A DNA stretch of 64,000 bases from Agrostemma githago (GCA_958450325.1 OY288257.1:13783873-13847872), one strand, 5' to 3'; counted from the first letter of the stretch, positions 10,801-21,570 are shown. Translations and numbers: made by a program. The notes: a model not told the origin generated them from the letters alone.

Positions 10801-13191
10801 TGGTGGAGACTGAGCAACTGCCAAGTGATTCATAAGTATGCACCAGCAATCAATTACAGCATTCGAAAGCTGCTCTCCGGGCGCCAACGTGGCCAACTCA
10901 CCACGGGGTATGTTGAAAAAGTCACTGAACATCACAATCATCTCCCTACAAATATTCGAATGGACAATGAAACATTTAATAAATCGACAATAAAACGCAT
11001 TAAAAAAAATTAGGTGATTTAGACCACTTACGATGTACTGTAATTTTCATTTTTGTAGAAGACGTAGTCAATTACGTCTTTCCTCACAGACAAAACAGAA
11101 CTGAAAAGCCTGCTATCCCCACGCAGGAAGTCCGACAGCGTAAGCTGGTCAGGATCTGGGACGTCACAGTCACAAGAGCACCCAAGTCTCTCATCGACGA
11201 CTTGCATGCATTCCAACTGGTTTTCAGAATGAAAAAAGAAAGGGTGGAAGACCTTCCTTCCGTCTACCACCACCGACAAACACTCACCGACCACCTCGTC
11301 TCCAATCCTGTCAATATCCCACAGAGAAAGCACTACCTGGCGGTCACTGTTTAAATTCAATCCCTCATTAATAATCTCATTAAACTCAGCCGTCGAGTAC
11401 AGCTGAACATTATTAAGATCATCCGCCTCAACTTGATTTGTATTTTTGGCCTCAAATACCGGCTCCTGCAACGACAACTCCCTAGCGCGACGCATCGCCT
11501 CACAGACTTCATCCACCACACGGTGTAGCTCTGCTTCTCCCCAGAATGCCTGGGATGCTTGTGATGGCACCGGGTCTTCGGGTAATGGATTGCCCGATGT
11601 TATCCTCCTGATCTTCGCAGCATGTGAGACCCACCAATCATGGAATAGGATTGCATTCCTTCCCATCATCAGATGAATGTGATGGACATCCTGCATGAAA
11701 CAATAACTGTGTTACATAAATATGTACTAAAGTAACAGCGCATGGAATGTACAATCAACTAAAAGAATGTGTGCTGAAAAGAGAGTGGACACTAAAGTAA
11801 CAGATAATATCAACTAAAGTAACAAATTCTTTCAATTAACGTAACACATATTGGAGCAATAATGTAGATGATACAAGTTAAAGTAACGGATTGTAAGAAT
11901 TAAACTAACATATATTGTTCACTAAAGTAACGTGAGTTATCTGCTAAAGTAACAGAAGATATGTTAGAGTAACCTGCAGATTTACAGACATCCCAGATTT
12001 ACATCCTTACTGATTCTCCAAGTCAAACACGTATAGATTCATTAATGAATTAATGACATGATTACTTACGTCGGCAGCCCTGGCCCTCAGTTCACTATCA
12101 TCTTCAAGACCACGAGAAAGTTTGATGGTTGTGAACTTATCGCCCTCTTGTCCAGGCAATGTACCATCATCAGTGTGACGATTCTGTGTAATCTTCAACG
12201 GCGATGACGCGTCTCCCCCCCTCACCACATGTACACAACGGGGGTACATACTCCACATCATATCGGGTAAGCCGGCCAAGGCCACCACCAACAAACTCAC
12301 CGGCCAACCGTTCAAGCATGCGTTGACCATCCCAGTGCTTGATCAAAAGGAGATCACACGGGCACGAGAGATTGCGGTAATCAAAATGCTGGAAGTAAGT
12401 AATCATTAAAAATGGCACACAACCAAGTAAATACGATCGGCTACGGAACACAAAATCCTCGCACGCCTGTGCCAGTCCGTCCAGGATGAACGTGCACCAG
12501 TCAAAGTTTTTAATCCGCTGTACATCTTGCATAGACTTCAGTAGTCTCAGATCAACGCCATGGTTGGGCGTCGGGTTGAAAAATATCGACATGCTGTAGA
12601 GAACGAAATCCTACAGAACATCTCTCCACCCTCTACATCCTCCTGCAGTTTCCTAAGGACCTTTGACAGAGAGATTGCATCAGCTTCATTTGCGACATGA
12701 AAGCCAGTCCTCCACTTTTTCTTCAGCTCCACGACAGACTTCTCTTCGGCCGCCTTCGATTGACCCATCGACAGCAGCTCAACAGGGTCCGGTCCAAGTG
12801 GAAGGAGGAAGCAGTCATGTACATCATACTTGGTTACCAGGAACTGATTGCTCCCGCACCTAAAAATGAGCGTGTCATCGCTAAATAAAGATATGAAGTC
12901 AGTGGCAAACTTTACAGGGAAGCTACTAAGGTGCATTTCAAGTACACTGCCAAATCCGATCATTGAAACCGCCTCACGCTGCCTCTGGTTTAAATTAGAT
13001 ATCAGATCAACGAGGAGCTTCGAGCTGCATCTGACCGACGCCGAACGGTCGACATTGGCTTCACCAGCCTCTTCGGTAACTAGTTTCTTCAACTTCGAAG
13101 GCTTGACAGCCGTTTTCTTTGCCCGTCGAACTCTCTTCTTGAACTGACCCTCCTTCACACCATCACCGACAATCTTACCTTCTTCTGCCAT
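7787..13191 (-). CDS. MULE-borne gene with tandem Ulp1 (C48) protease modules
   Basis: Ulp1 proteases cut SUMO from proteins. In plant MULEs the role is unknown. Exons on the minus strand are 13191-12070, 11690-11032, 10945-10762, 10549-10421, 10335-10186, 10043-9364, 9262-9076, 8756-8490 and a degraded last exon below about 8400. Phases join at all seven introns between the first eight exons. Exon 1 begins MAEEGK, has a lysine-rich NLS-like patch, then the N-terminal domain typical of plant transposon Ulp1 proteins (LISNLNQRQREAVSMIGFGS, later FFNPTPNHGVDL). Exon 2 is a hydrophilic linker. Exons 3-6 are Ulp1 module A and exons 7-9 module B. Exon 1 has two frameshifts, near 12622 and at a C7 run near 12215. 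About 1,130 codons precede the last exon, long for the family because of the duplication. Confidence 0.75.
8364..8432. repeat. Direct repeat of ATAAAAGTCAAGGAAATCAC
   Basis: The 20-base word occurs twice, 46-47 bp apart, at the 5' side of the degraded last exon of module B. It is probably a local duplication that helped break the exon. Confidence 0.8.
8829..9005 (+). repeat. Motif block 3: GTTACTTTA in plus orientation
   Basis: Six exact words and one variant within about 180 bp, all in intron 7 of the minus-strand Ulp1 gene. In the sense strand of that gene they read TAAAGTAAC. Confidence 0.85.
9364..10945 (-). other. Ulp1 module A with intact His-Asp-Cys triad
   Basis: Exons 3 to 6 of the minus-strand gene. 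His lies in NNDHYSCACI and Asp in IEYLDNR (both exon 5), Cys in SANDCGVYLM (exon 6). These are in the order and approximate spacing of family C48. The oxyanion Gln is uncertain: a Gln stands nine residues before the Cys, whereas about six is usual. The tail of exon 6 after the protease repeats the end of exon 2 (LGCS.DC, then MRKNVVYYCL against VRKDVIDYVF), which shows that the duplicated unit started in exon 2. Confidence 0.75.
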
Positions 13192-13565
13192 CTGAAAATG
13201 TTTTATTATGAGAATAATGGCAATGATACAAATTGAATAGAGGATTACATACCCCTCATCCGCATAATATACCCACTCATCCGCATTGTACTAGCACCAC
13301 AATAACATATCATGTGAATTAAAGTAAAACCATTAAAAGTTGGAGAAAAAGAAACATTGTTCATGGATCTACGCATTACAGTAACAGAAATTATGTATTA
13401 AAGTAGCATCATATATGAATTAAAGTAACAAGAAACACATACATTACAAAACGATGCAGGTAATATGGTATCAATAGAAGGGTAAGCTTAGTTCTATAGG
13501 TTATTCATTAAAATACCAAATGATACCAGTTAAAGTAACAAATAATGTTCATTAAAGTAACAAAA
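10563..13565 (+). repeat. Motif block 4: TAAAGTAAC (reverse orientation)
   Basis: Nine exact and roughly ten variant words in three clusters: 10563-10640 (intron 3), 11715-11975 (intron 1) and 13310-13565 (upstream of the start codon) of the minus-strand gene. In that gene's sense strand they read GTTACTTTA. The exons between the clusters are free of the motif. Confidence 0.85.
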
Positions 13566-14109
13566 ATAACATGCAGGGGAGACATGAAAAACAGAGGATG
13601 TATATAAACAAAATCGGACATAAAGAACTAATCAATCGTGCATTCTAGATACATTAAGAGAAATAAAACAAAAACAATTAAAGGTAGTCAGCATAACGAA
13701 CAAAACCTAAATTTACCCAAAAAATAATTAAAACCACAGAAAAAACCCTAATTTACCTTAAGTTTAGAGTTCAAATATGGTGTAGCTGCGTCGTTGATGG
13801 ATGTAGTCATTAAGAGAAGACGAGGATGAGCGAAGATGGGGAGACGATGAAGACATTAATGAAGGCGGGAGTGTTTTAAGATATTGAAATTGATTTGTTG
13901 GTGTGATGAAGCGGTGAAAGCTGAGTAAGCAAGTGAGGTAAGGGTGATAGGCGGTGAAAAGTGGGGAGTTGAAAGGTTTGACAGAGTTGAAAGAGTTGAC
14001 AAGTGGGGAGTAGATAGGCGGGAGAAATTAAGGGAGGAGAGAGAAAATCAAATATATTTTGAGAGATATTATGGTTATTTCCTTAATTATGAGATTAAAT
14101 CTTCACCAT

Positions 14110-14173
14110 TGATCTTACAATGAATCAAAGGCTGATATTGGGACTCAAGGACTCAAAATATATAACCTTGGAC
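14110..14173 (-). repeat. Right terminal inverted repeat of the Ulp1-MULE
   Basis: Reverse complement of the left end: ggactcaaggactcaaaatatata followed by ggac. Imperfect, about 25-60 bp depending on how far inward similarity is accepted. Confidence 0.65.
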
Positions 14174-15537
14174 GCCCGTGCGCACCGCCTGGCGCCCCGC
14201 GCGTGACCTCCGGTTTGTCGTGGCGGCCACCCACGCGGCCCCCTCCCGTCGGGGGCCGGTCCGATCTAGCGTAAGGGGCGATGTGTCGAACCTCGATTTG
14301 CTTGACGTTTCGGATTGTACTAGATGGATGCGGTCACCCGTATTTCCGTTAAAATCGATCGAGACATGGGTGTAAATGTTTAAAGACCGATATTTTTGGG
14401 AAGAAAACCTTTTTAGTGAACCGAATTCGTTACCGATTTGTGGAGTCGCCTGCGAGTCAATTATGGGGACTCAGAAACCGTTCAAGTCAACTTTCATCCT
14501 TAGCCGGCTCAAAGCTGAGTGGCACGGGACCTAAAGATAAAGATTGGTACCCTTAAGCACTCCATGCCTGGAATGACTCTCATTGCCAATGGTTTCGGAC
14601 ATCTGGAAACCGGCGATTCTGAGTAAGGGGTGAAGGTACGTATTGGGAAGCCAATACACCCAATCCCGCCCGCACGTAGCGACCTCTACTAATCAATTGG
14701 TGGGCTGATAACTTTGTTCCTTAATTGTGGCGGAAGTGCGATAACATCCGTTGTTTTAACCCTATGTCTTCGAAATAAGATTTGAGGACAATCAATTGGG
14801 CGGAAGTGCGATAGAATGACTATGTTTTAACCTTAATTGGGCAAATCAATTGCTACGTCGGTTGTTTAAGGACAAGTAAGATTTTATCGTCGAAATAGTT
14901 ATATTTACATTCTTTGCATGCGATTTCATGTGACAAGCAGGCCATGAAAACATGCACGTGGGAGAGAAGAGAGTAATAAATATTATACGTATTAGCAAAT
15001 CAGATTTAACGCGATAATACGGATATTAGTCACTCTCGTGGTATACCTTACCTGGTATTCTGCTTAAGATGTGTCAGCTCGGTATTAATAGGGATGCATC
15101 GAACCACACATGGTGAGCACCCGAATTAATTCGAAACCCGACCATTGCTTTGTTCAGTTTTAGCTTATTTACGTTTTGAATTCCGTGTTAGGTGATTTAG
15201 CATGCGATTATAAGGTCATAAAAGTGGTAAATCATACGAAAGCTGTAAATGCGAAACGTAAGTAAATTACGTAGTGAGAAGTTTCACCCCGGAGTGTACA
15301 CTAAGCGAAACACGATGCGTAGATGGTTGAGAACGGATCTCGGAACTACTCGGGTTTAGTTAAGGTGTTTTAGTGCTTATGGTTGAAGTTGAGGATGTTA
15401 CGTGTTTTTAGTACGTGCCAAGGACCTAGTGTCCATATTTGATATTATTGAAGTGCATAATTAAAGTACAGAAATGTAAAGTTTTGTTCAGACGACAACC
15501 TAGTGACGATTCGACTTCGAGGCGGATCTTCCTAGCT

Positions 15538-15613
15538 TGTCCTGCGGTGAATTCGGCAGAGCTTCGCTACTACAGCTAGTTCTGCGGTGAATCCGGCAGA
15601 GCTTCGCTACTAT
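15538..15613. repeat. Short tandem duplication, about 42 bp period
   Basis: The word gcagagcttcgctacta, preceded by ctgcggtgaat, occurs twice in a row with one or two substitutions. Confidence 0.85.
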
Positions 15614-15701
15614 TCTTGGAGTTGGCTAGTCGAGCGCAGGTTCCCCTCAGTTCGAGTGGAGTGTTCGAGAGTGAGAAGTAGCGTCGATTCGCTTATCGAA
15701 T

Positions 15702-16141
15702 TAATGATTAAGTGGATCGTACTTAGTGTCGGAGTGCGACCTAAGTTAGAGAAAAAGAGGGGGAGAGTGAATTCTGAAAGAAGTAGTTCACGAATTCGTT
15801 AATTGTGTGTCGAAATGAATGAAGTGAGGGGGGGTGTTTATAGTTGCTCCCGCAGTTCAAACCGATCTCTAGGACGCTTGAGCTCCAGCGCACCAGAACT
15901 CAGTCGCCTGGTGCGCTAGAGCTCACGAATTAATGATTGAGTGGATCGTACTTAGTGTCGGAGTGCGACCTAAGTTAGAGAAAAAGAGGGGGAGAGTGAA
16001 TTCTGAGAGAAGTAGTTCACGAATTCGTTAATTGTGTGTTGAAATGAATGAAGTGAGGGGGGTGTTTATAGTTGCTCTCGCAGTTCAAATCGATCTCTAG
16101 GACGCTTGAGCTCCAGCGCACCAGAACTCAGTCGCCTGGTG
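15702..16141. repeat. 229-bp tandem duplication
   Basis: Sequence from taatgatta at 15702 recurs from 15931 with only a handful of differences (agtgg/gagtgg, ctgaaag/ctgagag, gtcgaaa/gttgaaa). High identity means a recent event within otherwise old sequence. Confidence 0.9.
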
Positions 16142-16200
16142 TCATGCACGTGAAGACTGAGACGCTTGGTGTGGGGGCCTTCATCCTACTTACACAAGTA

Positions 16201-16613
16201 ATAGCTACTACTTACACATCTAAAATAATAAAAAGATTAGTGAATTAACAACGAATATACTCAAATTGGTGTTTCAGACAAACTTGTCACTCAACTAAGT
16301 GAATTAACAATGAACGTCAACGAATTCTAGAGTATAAAGGCCATATGTGATATGCCCATAGTCAACCTAAATTAACAATAAATCGACAATTCAAACTACG
16401 ACGAAACTCGAACTACGCAACTAATAGCCACTACTTCCACATAAAAAGCGATAAAAAAAATTAGAGAATACCACAAACTAACACATTATCTAAATGTCGT
16501 TTTCAAACCCGATTAGAACCCTTTACAAGGATGGATAACCAGTATAGTGAATACACATTCGATAGAAGACAGAAGTATCAGAAAAAAATGCATATCCAAC
16601 ATAGACAATTACC
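16201..16613. other. Unassigned AT-rich sequence
   Basis: No open frame or repeat structure that I can support. Confidence 0.5.
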
Positions 16614-17970
16614 TGCAGTGCCGTGACTAATTCTGCATTGGCATCAGGTGCGAGAATGGCTCGAGCCTCCCTTGTAATCTTCTTTTCCGGAACAGCTTTA
16701 CAGCCCCCGCTTTCTGCAGCTCCTTGCCTATGTGGATGATTAACTATATTAGCACACTTAACACGCTTAATTTATTCTTACAAGGACAGCAAACCGAAAA
16801 CAAGAACAATCCAAATCAAATTACAGTCATAAAGAACACCCAAAACCGAAACCCTGAAAATCCCAAAACCAAAACCAAAACTCGACCAATACCCAGAAAA
16901 AATTAAGCCAAGCCCAGATAAGTAAACTCACAAAAACTCAAATTAACAGAATCTAGATAAATTAATCCCTATTCCAACAAAACCCTAATGCTAGAAACTG
17001 AAATTAATCATCGCAACCTAAATAAACCACAAAAGGAAAAAAAATTCGGCCGCAGATCTGGACTTAGAGAGAAAAGGAGATCAAATAAAAACTATCAAAT
17101 AAAAACTATCAAATCAAAACCGTAAGACAGAAACAAAAGCTGCGAAGAAAACAAAAGCAAACTAAATCAAAGTAAACAAGGTTAAAAGTACATCAAAGTA
17201 AACAAGGTTAAATTACATTAAAATGTACCTGAATCGATCAAGCTACTTGAATCGGTCACCTTACCTGAAACGAAAGGGAAAAACAGCAACTTCGCTACGA
17301 GAAAAAAAAAAACGAAGCCAAGATGAGGACAATCTAGCTGCATCGATCAAGCTACTTGAATCTATCACCTTACTTGAAACGAAAGGAAGAAAAAAAAATT
17401 AAAAACGAAGCAAAGACGAGAAAAATCTACCTGAATCGATCAAGCTACTTGAATCGATCACCTTACCTGAAACGAATGGACAAAACAACAACATCAATAC
17501 AAGAAAAGAAATTAAAAAGGAAGCCAGGATGAGTTCATCCTCATCGGAATCTCCTTCAACTAAAACATCATCATATCATTCAAACAAAAAAACACAAATC
17601 AGCAGCACCCATATCACAAAACTCCAAATAATAATCAATAAAACACAAAAGACACAAACTTTGAAACCGAAAATAGATTTCCGACTGATTACCTGGAGAA
17701 AATCGATCGATGATCTGCGATAAACAGTGATTGACGAAAGATCAACGTGAACCACTAACCAAGACCCACGAAATTCGTCAATCAACAAATGCAAACGGAA
17801 ATTGGACAGCAAATGGAGAAGGAGAACAAAAAATTAGAGAGAGAAGTAGTGCAGTGAAGTGGACGAAAGCAGAAGAAGGAAAGGGAGAGTAGGGAAAAGA
17901 AAGTAGAGGAAAGCGTGAAAAAAAAGCAAGAAAAGCTACTGTTGAGTTACTGTTGCGGGACTGTAGCAAA
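16614..17970 (-). other. Candidate minus-strand transcription unit, exon and leader
   Basis: From about 17970 down to 17694 the minus strand has a pyrimidine-rich, ATG-free stretch that resembles a plant 5' leader and ends at a donor (ctccag|gtaatc). Further down, about 16727-16614, is a short exon-like frame with an acceptor-like catag before it and a donor (ctgcag|gtaatt) after it. It encodes a segment ending KKITREARAILAPDANAEL. I do not recognise the protein and no further exons are evident, so this may be a captured gene fragment or a noncoding RNA. Confidence 0.3.
17227..17480 (-). repeat. Three-copy repeat with splice-like borders
   Basis: Copies start at about 17231, 17339 and 17433. 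On the minus strand each reads cgtttcag, then about 36 bases (gtaaggtgatcgattcaag and onward), then a second cag|gta. Every unit therefore has an acceptor-like and a donor-like end around a 36-nt core. It could be a tandemly duplicated micro-exon or chance. Confidence 0.6.
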
Positions 17971-18950
17971 CACTGTAGCTAACCTACAATGCCCCAACTT
18001 CTCTCTTTTTAAAGGGTAGAGGATAACTTAGTAATGTTAGTCATAAAATAAGCCTAAATATTAAACTAAGCATATTACTATATTAGTAACATAAATATAC
18101 TTATGTATAAAAAGGATGTTAGAAGAAAAGTTTGGTTACCTTATTAGCTACTATTTAATAACGATATTAAAACTAAAGATTGTCGGGGTCGATAATATCG
18201 TCGATGTTTGGAAGGTCTTCTCTTCCTTCTTCTATGGATGACACATGCCCCAAACAAAATAAGTAAGAAAAAAAAATGTTAGCTTGTAAACTTACTAGAA
18301 GAATGTAAGTTAGAAAGTACGTTAGTTTAAAGTAGTATAGAAGGGTTAAATGCTTAATCGATTCTTTTGAAGGGAAAAATAAAGTACCAAGCTCCTTTGT
18401 TCCTTATGAGTAAGTTATAGTTTGTTTTTATTTTTATTTTTTCTATGAGAGTTGGTTGCACAATACTCAGGAAGTAGAGGTAAAAAAAACGAAGAAGTGA
18501 GAGTGAAGTAAGTGAAAAGGTTAAGAGAGTAGTAATTGAAGTTGAATTAAGTAGAAAGAAATGGTAGTACTTAATGGTGTTATAATATATATGAATTAAA
18601 TAAGGGAGGTATCCAAATATTTCCTTCATCAATTATGCCTATGCGTGTGTCCTTGCCTCCAAGGGTCCAATTGGATCAGTTTCCGATCTCTCAAAATTCG
18701 TTCCGTTTTACGTAAAATTGCTACTGAGAATTTATATTTTAATTACCTCAACTGTTTTATAACTAGAAAACTAAAAACATTTTGAAAATATCGATAATTG
18801 AATTTTAACACGGGAAGGTAAGGTTGTTTTTTCTCGAAATTTTGAACTATGAAATTTAGGGGATAAAATAACGGAGCCCGTAATATTTACTTTTGAAACG
18901 AAATTGGTGTTTCGAGGTGCAAAACAGACGATGAATAGTAAAAAGGACAA
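17971..18950. other. Unassigned AT-rich sequence
   Basis: No gene. The segment 18830-18945 is related to 26820-26925: both contain a gaaatat/gaactatga word, aaaataacggga, cgaaacgaaatt and aaacagacgat. It belongs to an unnamed dispersed repeat. Confidence 0.5.
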
Positions 18951-18959
18951 TAATTTAAA

Positions 18960-19432
18960 GGGTTATTTCATGACAATAATACCAACTATACGGCAGCTTC
19001 TTAGATTAATCCCAACTAAACATAATTTCGTTTTAATATGAACTATGCCTTCATTAATCTCTCATTGATATAGGTGACCGGTTACCTGGAAAACCGGTTG
19101 AACCTTACTCTTTAGTTTCGGCTGTTGGTTAAAAAAAAATTGAATCTTCCCAAAATTCATCTTGCATTTTTTTTTCTGATTAGTATTGTAGAAGTCATGA
19201 AAAAAAATGCTTTAATTTTCTTGTTGTTTTGACTTTCATGAACGACGACGGAACACTCAAGGACCCTAGAAAGTCACAACCGGTCACTATTACCGGCTAT
19301 AGCAGGTCATAATTTTGTCCATAACAAAATGAGATTAATGAAGGCATAGTTCATATTAAAACGAGATTACGTATAGTTGAGATTATTCTAAGAAGTCCCC
19401 TTATAATTGATATTATTGTCATGAAATAACCC
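18960..19432. mobile_element. Mutator-type MITE, 473 bp
   Basis: Long inverted repeats of about 100 bp start with GGGTTATTTCATGACAATAA at both ends (right end read in reverse complement). They are flanked by a perfect 9-bp direct repeat TAATTTAAA at 18951-18959 and 19433-19441. A 9-bp TSD with long inverted repeats is the signature of Mutator-like elements. It has no coding capacity. Its ends do not match those of the 11 kb MULE in this window, so it must use another transposase. Confidence 0.9.
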
Positions 19433-19473
19433 TAATTTAAAAGTAATCATTACTTAGTTGAAAACTAGTTTAA

Positions 19474-20190
19474 GACCATGTGCAATGATTTTCAACTTCT
19501 TCTTTTTCATCTTACCTTCTCTACTCATTTCAATCATCCAGCTCATATTTCCACTCACCATCTTCTTATTTTTCATCTTACAAAAAAAACACCTCACATT
19601 CATTTCATCTTCTACTTTCATTCTCTCTCCTATTTTATTATATCCCACACATCTATTCATCAAATTTTACTTTTAACTCAATCTTTTATTGTCATACTTT
19701 TATACGAAGAGTATCTTTTACTCTTATTGTTTTCAATATTTTTTTCATATTAGTATTATTTTTAAATGTTAAACTGAAATATACGTTCAGGTCGAGTTAT
19801 TGATATTTATTTTTTTAAAAAAAGAGAAAAAAAATAAAAATATACGTTCGAAAATATAGTCACGGTGAAAGAGAAAATGAGAATGTTAGATCTTGGAAAA
19901 AAAAATTAAAAGTGTCGGCCTCTTGATACTTGTCCATTATGTATCAAAAAAATTGAAAGAGCAAAATATACTGGTACTCTCTTCTGTCAATTTCATGATT
20001 CCACATAATCCACACTCTCCTTTTCATACTTCTCTCCTCTTTTCAACATTTCATCTACTTGAAATGTTGAAATTATTTCATCTTCCACTTTATTCATTTC
20101 ATCCATTGCAAAGCATCATTTCATCTTCATCTTCTACTTTCTTCACTTTTCATCTTTCATCTTCTTCTTTTTCCACCATTGTGGATGGTC
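19474..20190. mobile_element. Harbinger/Tourist-like MITE, 717 bp
   Basis: Left end GACCATGTGCAATG, right end in reverse complement GACCATCCACAATG, each followed inward by a cttctttttcatc or gaaaaagaagaag stretch. TAA stands on both sides (19471-19473 and 20191-20193), matching the 3-bp target duplication of PIF/Harbinger elements. The interior is AT-rich and may hold a further insertion. Confidence 0.65.
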
Positions 20191-20193
20191 TAA

Positions 20194-20655
20194 GTAGCCT
20201 ATATGTCACGTTTATGGGTGTTGTTCCGTCGTTCGTTTACGTCTTCGTGTAACCGGGTCTCGAAATATTATTTTAATAATTTGATAAATCATTCTTATTT
20301 ATTGCAAGACGGAAAATTATTTTAAATTGTCAAAACGACGATTTACTATTATTAAAATATTTTTCTTGTTTTAAAGATTGTTTAACAATAGATTAAAAAT
20401 TTTAATAACGTTTGTTAAACATGGGGTGTTACATCTATGGTCATGTTACGATAAACTGTGGCAAATGCCACTTTGGTTCTATGCTTATATGATTGATCGA
20501 CCGAATTGCTTAAGACGGTTAGAATATTTGATAGCATTTTTGGGCATATTAGGTTATATTGTTAATATAATTTCCAGGTGTCACACATATGTAGATGTAT
20601 TTGGCCAAGTGGAAGATTGTAAGAATTATGGGCCTAAATACAATATACGTGGACA
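20194..20655. other. Unassigned sequence
   Basis: AT-rich, no supported gene. An open frame crosses it but lacks any recognisable protein character. Confidence 0.5.
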
Positions 20656-20663
20656 AATTATTT

Positions 20664-21570
20664 CGGAGTTACTCTTCGCAGTACGCATTTTACTCGACAC
20701 AGTGCTATTTATCCATTTTTTTCCATTGCATACCCTTATCAAAAAACAAACATAATTTCATTCTTCTCCCACCCTCTCTATCTAACCCTAAAAACCATCT
20801 CTTTTGGTTCAATTATCATTGAATACCTCCAAATCTAACTACACATTCATTCAATTTATCAAATTTAATAGATCATGGATCCGATTTTGGTTGGTATAAA
20901 CCATTAATTATCATTAATTATTGAAATTATGGTTTTTTGTTTCAAAGTTCAAAATAATCGGATTTTTGTTTATTGTTATTGAAATTAGGGTTTTAGCAAA
21001 CACTATACTTTCAATTTTTTTGGTTTAGAAACTCAATTCTTAGATTTAATACTTTAATACTGGGTATTAAATTGGAAGTATGAAATCGGATAGTGTAGTA
21101 CAGTTATGAACTGAGTATATACTGAGTGTTAGGAAGCAAATTTCGGTAGTCTTGAAGGGTTACTTGTTCATTGTTTTGTACGGAGACTTTTGTACTGTGA
21201 TTTTTTTCTTCTTATTTTTGTACTGCGTCAAAATTGAAAAAAAACATGTTTATTCAGTGATAAAAAAAACGTATTGCGTTCATAAAGTTAAAAAAAATAA
21301 TTTATATCAAATATTAAAGTAAATGTACTTCATGAAATTTTAAAATAAATGTACTGCAAAAAAATGTACTGCGTAAAAGTAAAAAAAATAAATGTAATGC
21401 GTAAAAGTAAAAAAAAATAATGTACTGCGTTGAGTAAACTAGATAGGGAGAAGAGAAAAACAAAAGAGGCAAAACAAGAGGATGAATTTGAGGGAGGGGA
21501 AAATGAGAGGGGCAAAATCGGAAAAACGGTATTGCGTCGAGTAAAATGTGTACTGCGAAGAGCAACACCC
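20664..21570. mobile_element. Non-autonomous DNA element, 907 bp, 8-bp TSD
   Basis: The left end (ggagttactcttcgcagta, then cattttactcgac) matches the right end in reverse complement (gggtgttgctcttcgcagta, then cattttactcgac) over about 45 bp. AATTATTT flanks both sides (20656-20663 and 21571-21578). An 8-bp TSD suggests the hAT superfamily. The interior carries several short repeats of the type aaatgtactgcgtaaaagt between 21320 and 21430. Confidence 0.8.

Larger units (their letters stand above)
2911..14173. mobile_element. Autonomous FAR1-type MULE carrying a double Ulp1 gene
   Basis: An element of about 11.26 kb with imperfect terminal inverted repeats (see both ends). It holds two convergent spliced genes, a transposase at 4225-7355 (+) and an Ulp1-containing gene at 13191-7787 (-). 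Ulp1-type proteases are known passengers of several plant MULE families, for example the Arabidopsis Kaonashi-type elements. Noncoding DNA is filled with the 9-bp motif GTTACTTTA or its complement. The motif stops at the element borders, and I found no exact copies elsewhere in the window by eye. No TSD was found because the left border lies in simple repeat. Frameshifts in both genes argue that this copy is inactive or contains assembly errors. Confidence 0.8.
14174..16200. repeat. Old LTR-retrotransposon-like noncoding sequence
   Basis: No coding frame. The passage around 14430-14690 (gtggagtcgcc, then gattctgagtaaggggtgaag, then tattgggaagccaatacaccc) resembles a block common in noncoding parts of plant LTR retrotransposons. 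Class and borders cannot be set. It contains two tandem duplications listed separately and a repeated ggcggaagtgcgata word near 14729 and 14800. Confidence 0.4.

Noticed and set aside
3476..13565. CRISPR-like array because a short motif recurs
   Set aside because: The unit is only 9-10 bp, spacing is irregular, orientation changes and the context is plant introns.
2911..14173. VANDAL-type MULE with VANC
   Set aside because: The transposase has FAR1 and SWIM architecture, there are recognisable inverted ends, and neither gene looks like VANC. Only the noncoding motif organisation is similar.
14174..16200. Host gene or promoter region
   Set aside because: No open frames, and the block resembles noncoding retroelement sequence.
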